This document shows positions 37,923-64,000 of a stretch of 64,000 nt of DNA, in pieces (within the stretch, counting starts at the first letter, position 1; each line of letters starts with the position of its first letter). The stretch covers positions 16,540,326-16,604,325 of the forward strand of contig OY829658.1 of the NCBI GenBank assembly GCA_963691815.1, read 5' to 3'. The notes beneath the pieces were generated by a model. It was not told the DNA's origin, ran no database searches, and saw only the letters and a program-made list of their open reading frames with translations. The DNA is from Echiichthys vipera. Its lineage: Eukaryota; Chordata; Actinopteri; Perciformes; Trachinidae. Both the position numbers and the translations under genes were made by a program.

Positions 37923-39955
37923 ATATATAGGTAGAAAGTGGCGCTACAGTGTCGTTAGTCATTCCGCAGGTCTAAAAATGTGTTTTTTTGAATACAACAT
38001 GCCTTTCCTCTTACAAATCTTCACAATTAAGATATAATAAAATTCATACAAATATACGAGCTGAAAACTGCAATGGTCCTTTAATTGTCTTCCACATTAT
38101 GCATTATTTATATCTTCTTACAAATAGTAACATGATTTAGATGTTTAAAGAAATTCAGCAGAAAAACAAAACAAAAAAAAACCCCAAAAAGATCATTTAT
38201 AACCTTTCATAACAGTGTCCCTTAATGGAATCATACTGAAAGCAAACTGTAAAATATTCAGATACCATAGAAACCAATTCAATACCTATTGTGAAAAAAA
38301 GCTTGCATCTCATTCTGCCAAACGTGGGTCTAAATAAATAGGTTGCAGTGCAAGATCCTTGCCATTGTGCTGCTGTCATAGCTGTTGTAGTTGGTACTGG
38401 TGACCTTTGAGATAACAGGTGTCACATATGAAGGTCTGTTAGGTCTAGGACTATCTATTGTTACACATGTGAGTGACTCATAGCGATGGAGGAGGGAGTC
38501 TGAATGTACCAAGGCCAGATAAAAGCCACTTGGTGAGGGTAGGGGTGCATGCTTATCATAATGGTTTCTTGGACATGTAGTCTTTTACTAGAGGTCGGGA
38601 GGTCATGGGAGAAAAGAGGGGGAAAAAAGGGCTGAAACTGAAAGCTCAAAATATGTCTCACATTTCATCTCAGCCACAGAACACAGTCAGGCACAGACAG
38701 AAGACTTGTTTTCAGGAATGGAATGAGTCACAAGGCCTCTTGTGTATTTGGTATCGGCCTTTTATGCGTTACATTAATATAAAAGAGTCATATTCAAAAC
38801 AATGCATCAATTGCCTTTTAGAGAACAGTATTGCTATTGATTGTTAGAGTTGGCATGCTGAGAAAAACATGGAATAGAAAGTGATAAAAACGTGATAAAA
38901 TTGTGCTAATTCAAACAAAGAAAAAGAATTAAATAAAGGCCCCTCACTCTACACTCCTTTGCTAACAAAGAATACAGTGGAAGCACTTGGACTAAAATGG
39001 TTAATAGAAGGTCACCTTGCAGTACTCACGCACAAAGAGTCAGGATAAATAGGCTTTTGACAAACCCTCATATTCATATAGAGACACATCACATCCTTAA
39101 GGGGACAAAAATACATACATTTGACAAGAGGGAAAATTGTCAAGGTGTTCCATATGAGAGACATTCAGGCTCACCTCCGTTCAGTCATCACGCATCTCTG
39201 TAATTTCCATTCAAATGAAAGAACGCGGTCATATTTGTAATGCTAATCCGGTGGATGTTGGTCTCTGCGCTGTATGTATGTTTGGCAGGTACAATGTGTT
39301 GTTCTGTATTCTGAACACACATTCAATCAGGATGAAGGCTTTGCGGATTCTAATCTCACACTTTGTGATCTCCAGATATCCAGGAGGAGAGTTCTGTGCA
39401 CTGGAATGTGAGGCAAGTGTTTGTCTCGATGTGACGAGAGGTTCAGCGGGAGATTTACATTTTCCTATTAGTGGAGAAAAACAGTGGGACGTGACTCCGC
39501 AGAATGTGATTAACAGAGGCTTGGTTTTGATCATAGTTTGGAAGACTTGTGTAAGAAGGGGCTCATTTACTTTGCTGTATGTAGATTTTGCAGCGGAATG
39601 TTGTACAAGTGCCACGAGAAGAGTGGTCACTGAGATGTTCAGGGAAAAGGGAATCAAAGCTTTCAGATCTAGGCTCGGGGAAAGAAACATTTATGGGTGT
39701 AGAACTCGTACACAGTACAGTAATGATAACAGTTGATGTGCTCCTGTGCAGAAAATAAAGGGAAAGAAGAAACTGAATGTCTAAAACAATGCTTTTTTTT
39801 TAAGTGGCATGAGTTATTTTATGCATTGTCCCATTTCTGCTCAAGAAGCAGTTCGTTGTCATTGTGTCACCAAACTTGTGTAAAAAACGCTGACAGACTG
39901 TGTCCCATCTTTGTGTATGATGACAAGATGTTGTCGCCACCCTGTCCATCTTCAA
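37522..39955 (-). other. triqk: likely triqk 3' UTR and candidate poly(A) signals
   Basis: Downstream of the stop on the minus strand I see ATTAAA at 38085-38080 and 37666-37661, and AATAAA at 37527-37522. Any could end the transcript, so the left limit is only the most distal candidate. The stretch includes opposing long open frames at 39.2-39.7 kb and the AT palindrome at 37.8-37.9 kb. No second gene is recognised here. Confidence 0.35.
37835..37931. repeat. AT-rich palindrome around (TA)n
   Basis: The left end CCTATATTACTATATA mirrors the right end, which reversed reads CCTATATATTACTATATA (one TA extra). The centre is (TA)n, so the whole block is close to self-complementary. Confidence 0.9.
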
Positions 39956-57187
<17,232 letters not shown>

Positions 57188-57710
57188 TCTCCTTCCTCAG
57201 TCTGACAAGAAAAGAGTAGAATAAACACCTCCTGAGTGAGAAAATCTTACAGCGAGGTCCCAATGTAACACCTGATCATTAAGTTTAATCAAATACAGAT
57301 GTAGCTCCGTTCCTGCTACCGTAGCTCGAGATAACTTGTGAAGTCTGCAGGAAGGATTCATGTTAATCCACAGTCATATATATAGAAGAGTAGTCAGTTT
57401 TGATCAGGCAGATGGTTTATCTTTCACATACATCTGTGAGACATAATTCAATTATTTCACACCATGTTCCATGTGTGTTACATTCACAGTATGCACACTT
57501 CCTATCCATCTCATTTAGTCTAACACCATTTCCCTTCACACCACGAGCTCTCTCTGATTACGATTGATGTGTAACTAGTCAAGTAACGGAATAAATGATA
57601 GGATACAGGGCTGTGCATTGTTGAAGAATGCACCTGTATAGAAGTAGCCACAAGAAATTACTTTGCTTGTATAATTTGTAAACTCTTCTTTACAAAGTGC
57701 TAAAACTCAG

Positions 57711-57824
<114 letters not shown>

Positions 57825-59149
57825 ATGTACTTGTTTCTTAGTGAGCACTCTGCTCTAAATTCCAGACAGGTTCTCTCACAACACACCGCATCAATCAATA
57901 TTGTAGCCTTTTGTTTAAAATAGTGGAAAAAGCAAGTGTGAGTCGAGGGGCCGGCCTGTGCTGTGCGTGATGATACTCCCTCTAACCGGCTCTCTGGCTG
58001 AAAGGTTTGAAAGATATGCCCGATATGTTTTGACAAATAAAACTCGATATCTATCAAATGCTGCCAGTCTAATGATTATTGAAAAAAAAGGATGTTTAAG
58101 TATGATAGAGAGAGAAATGTATAAGCAGGTGTGCACGGGGGAGAACAGAGAGCTGGATAGGAAAGCAAAAGAGTGTCTGTGTGCATCCAAGAAGAACAGG
58201 AGTGGCGAAGAGTCTAGAGGTGCAGCAGGGGAATAGAGGAAAGAGACTGAATTAGCATGTTCAAGGAGCGTGGCTGGCTGCCTGTGCTGACTGATGCTTT
58301 CTCGTGGGAGACTGCGGCCTCGGGAGACCTGGATTTTACCTTATACTAAAAACACTGTTTTCAGCTACATTTCAAAATCTTTTAGTGCCGGCGGAGAAGG
58401 ATGATGACATGCTATTGTTCTCAGGCGAGTGGAAATCAGGGTCAGCAAATTAAAGGACTTGAGCAAAGGACAAAAGAAAGGGAATGGTAATGTTTACAGT
58501 TGGACACAGTAGGCTCTCAGATTTGTAAGCTATGTTGTACTGTGCAGCAACACCCCAATATAATATCTAAATTGTCAAAAGCAACACATCTAAAGCCTCT
58601 GTCATCACTTGAGTCACCTGACTCATTGCACTTGTAAATTTCTACCTATGAGTAACTGTATATTTAGCATTTGCAACAGTGTGATATAAAGACACAGAAA
58701 GGCAGTGTTGCTCACTGCTGACTATTAATAACACTTTCCTGTCCATTGTTTTACATTGTATTCATAGATAACAACATTGATATTATTATTCTAGTCATTA
58801 ACAGAAGAACAGACCACATGATTTTATGATAGAAAATGTGATTTTAGAACGATTTCAAAAGCTTAACCACGAATAAATCCCCCTGCTGATCGTGAAATCT
58901 GTTCAGGAAGCAATCTCATAATTGATCTCTATAAGGCCATGTGAATAATGTATTTATGCAAATAATATGGTAACCATGGTAACAGATATGCATATCACAG
59001 GTATTCCCCCTAAATTATCGTTCAAACGCTGTTAAAACAGTGCTCTGTCTACTTTGTCAGTTCATTAAGTCCACTCAAATGTTAGAAAGTCTAAGTCCCT
59101 GGTACAGTGGTTATGCAAAAAATCCTTTAAGAAAAGGTGAACTGCACCA

Positions 59150-59318
59150 TACAAGTCTATTTAAAAGGAGAGACATGCAATGACTTCTGACCAGGGATTA
59201 CTGGTTGACCCTCACACTCGACTAAAACCTAAAGGTGACTGTGCCTTTGAAGTGGCGCCCTCCGTTCTGTGGCCTCAGTTGATGCTTTTAAAAAGCAGCT
59301 GTAGACTTATGTAATTTT

Positions 59319-59349
<31 letters not shown>

Positions 59350-59497
59350 GGGATTAAGTCTTTTTAATTTTTATTTCCATTGGTATTTGTGTTTTGCTTG
59401 CTCATTTTACTGTTTGGGTCTTATTTTAACAAGTGTTAAAGCACATGTGAAGCACTTTGTGACTTTGTCTAAAATGGTTCTATTATATCAAATAAAC

Positions 59498-59528
<31 letters not shown>

Positions 59529-59530
59529 CA
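59150..59530 (+). mobile_element. LINE 3' end fragment with (ATT)n tail
   Basis: Degenerate C-terminal ORF2 remnants (SVASVDAFKKQL-like at about 59265-59300) precede a GT/poly-G insert. A 3' UTR follows with GTGAAGCACTTTGTGACTTT and ATATCAAATAAACG before (TTA)n at 59499-59529. This tail layout is typical of fish CR1/L2-group LINEs. It is a fragment only. Confidence 0.6.
59319..59352 (+). repeat. GT tract fused to G20
   Basis: A short (GT)n runs directly into twenty G. It is inserted in or grew within a LINE 3' end. Confidence 0.85.
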
Positions 59531-59983
59531 TCTGTATAATACCTCAAACCGTTTCTTACACGGTTTCAACAAAACAAAACTAACATTTATTTGTTTGACT
59601 AAGTTAGTATTCAGTAGGTCAGATGTCTTCACCTGCATTTTATCTAGGTGGAACTAATTCAATGGGAACTGGGTGTAGCTACATGCAACTTTTATAACAT
59701 AGCTTGGTGTTTTGTCTCTGGAATTTAGAAGTATTGTATTGTATAAGAATTGTTGTGGAAATATAGCTAATGCACCCTGATCATATACTGTATTAAAAAA
59801 ATCTTCTGATACTCTAGGGTTCTGAAAAACATCTAGGCATGCATTTGTATTTCTCTCTCTCTCTCTCTCTCTCTGCAGACGATTAAGAATAAAGGACTGG
59901 ACGCTACAAAACATAAAACATTCAAGTGGAGATGGAATTGACAACAGGCAGCGTTCATTCATTGCATTCACGGAGATACTTAC

Positions 59984-60135
59984 ACTGTCCTTGCTTATCG
60001 GGAGTGTATGTCGCTCAGTAAAGGTGTTTTTGCATTACGAAACCCCTGGCTGCTGTTCATGGGCACGCGGGACGACACAAGTGGCAGTTTTATTGCACTT
60101 TGATACAAATGTCCCCAGAATGCCAACACACCACT
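59984..60135 (-). other. triqk: probable non-coding first exon of triqk
   Basis: On the minus strand, CAGT is followed at 59983 by GTAAGTAT, an almost ideal splice donor. It lies 2.8 kb upstream of the ATG exon, which itself has a good acceptor. The DNA just upstream is CpG-containing and carries promoter-type boxes. The donor position is read directly; the 5' end given here is a guess because the transcription start cannot be placed from sequence alone. Other first exons may exist. Confidence 0.55.
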
Positions 60136-60164
60136 TCTCCCACAGCGAGTTCCTGGTTTTCGCC

Positions 60165-60300
60165 TCAACACCAATGACAGACAGCCCTTTTGTCCAATGA
60201 GACACGGGTATTTTGTCACGAGCGTGGGGCGGGGCGTTCAGTCAAAAACACCGAGATTGAGATGCGCGTGACGACTCGTACTCGAGATACTCCCACTTTT
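60165..60300 (-). promoter_or_regulatory. candidate triqk promoter
   Basis: Read on the minus strand, this has a GC box (CGCCCCGCCCC, 60236-60226), then two inverted CCAAT boxes: ATTGG at 60198-60194 in CTCATTGGAC and at 60175-60171 in GTCATTGGTG. CpGs are concentrated at 60205-60285 compared with the flanks. There is no obvious TATA box. This arrangement fits a TATA-less housekeeping-type promoter firing toward the donor at 59983. Assignment to triqk is inferred from position and orientation. Confidence 0.5.
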
Positions 60301-60479
60301 TTCAAGATGCAAATGCTGATATGTTGCATGTTACATTTTTGTTGATGAAAATTAATAGTTTGAAGTTACAAACCAAATCATTTTCATTAGAACTATGATC
60401 CGTTCAGAACCAGAGTCAGCTTCATTTAGTATGTGCAAACATTTTTTCTCTCCTCTGTGTACACAATACACAAAAATAC

Positions 60480-61260
60480 AAAAAGCACAGAAAAATAGAA
60501 AATAAAAACAAAGTATTTACCAAAGAAGACAAGATGAAAGATATAAATATGTATGCATGGTTAGTGCAAATGGGCATGCAATGGCAGGGGGATTATGGGC
60601 AGAACAGGGAGACGACCTGGGGGAAGTTTTTGTGTCTGGTGGTCTTGGCATACAGAGATCTGTCACGCCTACCAAAGGGAAGAAGTTCAAACAGTTTGTG
60701 TGCTGGGTGTGAGGGGTCTGCAGTGATCCTTTCCTGCCCGTTTCTTTACCTGGACTGGTATAGATCCTGAATGGAGGGCAGGTCGGCCCTGAAGATTTTT
60801 CCTGCAGACCTGATTTTCCGTTACAGTCTGTTCCTGTCCTGTTTGGTGGCCGATCCAAACCAGTTATTGACTTGCACAGCACAGACTGGATGATGGAGGT
60901 GTAAAAGATGATGAGCAGCTCCTGAGGCAGGTTGAACTTCTTCAGCTGTCGCAGGAAGTATAACCTCTGCTGAGCCTTTGTCCTGACAGAGTCTATGTGG
61001 GACTTCCACTTGAGATCCCGGGCGATTGTGGTTCCCAGGACCTCAAAGGAGTCCACAGTAGCACAGTAGACACAGTGCTGTTGAGGATGGTGAGGGGGGG
61101 GGGGGGGGGGCAAGGTGGGTAGGTTCCTCCTAAAGTCTACTATCATCTCCTCAGCCTTGAGTGGGTTTAGCTCCAGACTGTTCCGACCACACCAGAGGAC
61201 CAGCTGGTCAACCTCACGTCTGTAGTTGGCCTCATCAACGTCCCTGATGAGGCCAACTAC
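60480..61260 (-). mobile_element. 5'-truncated LINE, C-terminal RT region
   Basis: The minus strand reads VVGLIRDVDEANYRREVDQL, LVLWCGRNSLELNPLKAEEM, then MIVDFRRNLPTLPP, FEVLGTTIARDLKWKSHIDS, QQRLYFLRQLKKFNLPQELL and YTSIIQSVLC. This is the part of a fish LINE reverse transcriptase just after the catalytic FADD box. The match begins abruptly at 61260, immediately after where FADD should be, so the element is 5'-truncated. A frame shift after LCKSITG switches to another frame (NWFGSATKQDRNRL). A run of 17 C on the minus strand expands a proline stretch. It lies upstream of triqk in the same orientation. The left limit is approximate. Confidence 0.75.
61094..61110 (+). repeat. homopolymer G17 inside LINE
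   Basis: Seventeen G, on the minus strand a proline-codon run in the LINE reading frame, probably an expansion of a shorter CCC-rich stretch. Confidence 0.85.
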
Positions 61261-61673
61261 TTTTGAATATTATACAAATAAAACAATGGTGTATTCTAAG
61301 TTGCAAAAATTAGTTACTTACATTGGCCTGCTATGCAATATTACAATACTACCACATTATAAAAAGGTTCTTAAAATGCAGAGGAAGCAAGTGTCTTGTA
61401 AAACAGGGGGAAACTCATGAGCCACTGTTTCCTGCATTAGAACAGAAGGTCATATATTTCAAAAGATATACACATTTTTGTGCATTACTTTTCGTAAGAT
61501 ATCACAGTACAAACCTGTTGATGAGAACATGTTGTGTTACAGTTGTGGCCTACTGTAATTTTTACTGGACTAAATTTAGTTTTTTTTTTTTAGTATTGTT
61601 CACATATAAATTCATCATCAATCAAATAATCAATAATGATCTAATAATGTAATATTATAACACTGACAGAGAC

Positions 61674-62038
61674 TACTTCAACTGGCTTGTACCTGTCAGG
61701 GCTTGTACCTGTCAGGGTCACGGGGGGCTGGAGCCGATCCCAGCTGGGCGTGAGGCGGGGTGCACCCTGGACAGGACGCCAGTCTATCGCAGGGCACATA
61801 GAGATGAACAGAGAAAGACAACCATTCACACCTACGGGCAATTTTAGAGTCATCAATGAACCTTACACGTGCCTGTCTTTGGACTGTGGGAGTAAACCAG
61901 AGAACCCGAAGAACACCAGCGCAGACACGGTGAGAACATGCAAACTCCACACAGAAGGGCCCCAGCCAGGATTCGAACCAGAAATCCTCTTGTTGTGCGG
62001 CGACAGTGCTGATCACCTATACACCGTGTCGCCTACTC
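61674..62038 (-). mobile_element. SINE-like dispersed repeat, copy 2
   Basis: On the minus strand it carries GATCAGCACTGTCGCC, a perfect B box GGTTCGAATCC, the block TTCATTGATGACTCTAAAAT shared with the copy at 44.6 kb, and TGCGATAGACTGGCGTCC. The 3' end holds a perfect 16-bp tandem duplication (61685-61700 and 61701-61716). Confidence 0.75.
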
Positions 62039-64000
62039 TACAAAATGAGTATTTTAAATTTAAAAAGTGCATTTTGTTGCTATTACTTATACAGGACATT
62101 TCCTTGTAACAGTATTTCATTGTACGGTATTGCTGCTTTTACTTTGGTAAATGATTCCTAAAACTGTTATTACTGCATTTTGAGTAGCAAAGACACATGT
62201 TCTATTAATTAAATATATATACATATATAAATTAAGTTGTATTAGTTTAAAAGGTTGGCATTTTCATTCTTTCCTTGTCATATTACAACAAATGTCATAC
62301 TTTTCCTTGTTGAAAACAGTAGCATTGTTTTGGGACAATTAAAGGAAGCAACAGCCGACCTCATCAAAGACGAGGCAATCTCACTTCACAATGTTTATTT
62401 CTCTTTCATCAGTCTTTTTACATTTTTTCTTTGTTTACTGTGTAGAATTTTATTTCCCCCTTAATTGCATCCAGCTTCATTGCTGCCCGGGGCATTGTGC
62501 AGATTATTTGTGAACTTGCCTCCGCATGTAACTTATTGAAGTCTAAAATGATTCTCTGCTCTCCCATGGGCATGCATTCTGCACGAAGCACAGCAGTAAC
62601 TAATAGATGTAATCTGCCTATAATGTGCTTGCATTATGCTTTACTTCATATTAAGATGCCATTGATAATGAGCAATTGAACACATTTCCTTGATCGAAGG
62701 ACAAGTATTCGAATGACATTAGTCAACAATAATATTTCTGTATCTACATAAGTATTGCTCGGGAAACAGGCAATCATGCTGCACATTCACATAAAAGGCT
62801 GTCATGAGTTTGACACTGAGATTACATGAAAGTACCCTTTAGCCTGAACTTTAACATGTACATACTATAATTTTATATGCATACATTTCAAATATGTTTC
62901 AGCCCAAAAGCCCCTATGACATTTAAGTTAGAACTATTAACAAAAGGCCTCAATAAGAAGCCTGAAAATGTTATCTTAATATGGCCATCAAAACCAGCGT
63001 GTGTGTAGTTAATTCAGAGCTCAAATGTTCTCTTGTTATACTAAATGTGTTTGATTAATTTATCCTGTTGAGTGAAACAAACCAACGTGCTGTGCCTGTC
63101 ACATTGATAGATATGGAAAGCATTTAGCATCGACTGCTAGTATGAATGAAAACTAGGCAGGATGGATTTGCCTGAAGAGTTGTAGTGTATGGGCTGTGCA
63201 CATCACTGTAATGTATAGATAACACTTTAGAGGAGATGAGAGGTTATCCCTCGGGGCCTGTTATTGCGAAGTGAAAAATTTCACCAGCGATTGAGTACCC
63301 CTTGTTAAATAAACACAATTTCTGCTGCACAAATGGCTCCTATTTTAAGTGACCACACCACAGAGACAGTGTTAAATAAAGTTAAGCCTTGGCAGTTTCC
63401 CGAACATGATCATCTTTCTTTTCTTTTTTTGTTTAGATCTATTTGGGTTTGTGTCTCTCGTTATGTGTTTGTCTCATTTATTTTCTCTCTCCCTCCCCGT
63501 CTTTCTTTGAACATCACTCTTTCACAGTCAGTCACACTCCCCTATTCCTCACTCTCTCCATCATTCCTTCTCTCAGGCAGTTAGACAGCCTTTAATTGCC
63601 AGACATTAAAAAGAATGCTAGAGAAGAAGTATCCCCTGGGGCCACTGGCAGGCTAAATGGCAGCTCTGCTGCCATCGCCTCCTCCTACATGCAGCAATGA
63701 AGACGTGTCAACATAATCTTGGGCAATTTGCAGTCATCATCAGGGGGACTGATTAATTTTCTGACTGAGTATCTGTTGTAAACAGCAAGATTGCCTTTCT
63801 TCATTTTCACACTTTGAAAAAAACAAATGTTTGAAAGCAAGGTAGTGATCAACAATAAACACACTGCATTCACATGGATAGGGACCTTAATCCACCTGTC
63901 TCAGATGTTGTTAAATGCAGATAATGTACCTGTTTTGAAAAGAGGCTTAAGGCACCTACACACTGTATAATAATAGATCCTACCAGTTTATTATACAGCA
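62039..64000. other. upstream flank
   Basis: No gene recognised. AT-rich DNA with enhancer-like stretches at 62.5 and 63.2 kb and at 63600-63760 (GGCAGCTCTGCTGCC, TGGGCAATTTGCAGTCATC). A pyrimidine-rich patch lies at 63400-63580. Confidence 0.5.
62455..62710. promoter_or_regulatory. candidate non-coding element upstream of triqk
   Basis: Non-repetitive, with CCTTAATTGCATCCAGC, CCATGGGCATGCATTC, GTGCTTGCATTATGC and GATAATGAGCAATTGAAC. A further such stretch at 63220-63330 includes AAGTGAAAAATTTCACCAGC. Judged on composition only. Confidence 0.28.

Noticed and set aside
60517..61146. 209-codon frame, the longest in the window, as a host gene
   Set aside because: Residues such as MIVDFRRNLP and YFLRQLKKFNLPQELL are from a truncated LINE reverse transcriptase; the rest is frame-shifted.

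Overview
The window looks like nuclear DNA of a percomorph-type teleost fish. It is AT-rich and intron-scale, with very long (GT)n microsatellites and remnants of fish interspersed repeats: an L2/Maui-like LINE, another LINE with an RT tail, SINEs with tRNA-like heads, a Tc1-like transposon, a probable pogo-like DNA element and MITE-like copies. It also carries one clear vertebrate protein gene. No prokaryotic, organellar or viral genes were recognised.

The one gene I can support is triqk (triple QxxK/R motif-containing protein), on the minus strand. Three coding exons (57187-57127, 47401-47316, 40063-39956) join in frame into an 84-residue single-pass membrane protein with three back-to-back QxxK motifs. 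A good splice donor at 59983 and a CpG-, GC-box- and CCAAT-containing stretch at about 60170-60300 suggest a non-coding first exon and promoter there. The 3' UTR runs leftward from 39955 for an undetermined distance; candidate poly(A) signals lie at 38085-38080, 37666-37661 and 37527-37522.

Layout: 1-37 kb is gene-poor DNA downstream of triqk, with microsatellites, a LINE 3' tail (2.4 kb), an L2-like 3' UTR fragment (5.5 kb), a helicase-like repeat fragment (22.5 kb), a pogo-like remnant (31 kb), a Tc1 remnant (33.5 kb) and several non-repetitive stretches that may be regulatory. 37-40 kb holds an AT palindrome and the likely 3' UTR. 40-57 kb is triqk intronic DNA with most of the mobile-element debris, including a decayed L2-like LINE (51.2-53.15 kb) and a SINE split by one arm of a large inverted repeat (53.24-53.95 kb). 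57-60 kb is the 5' intron. 60.3-64 kb is upstream flank with a truncated LINE, a SINE-like repeat and more candidate non-coding elements.

I found no new multi-gene system. The most unusual structures are the near-perfect 251-bp inverted duplication that splits a SINE, the strong strand bias of long GT tracts (10 of 11 read GT on the plus strand), a facing GT/CA pair that could form a long hairpin, and a small cluster of perfect CRE and E-box palindromes downstream of triqk.
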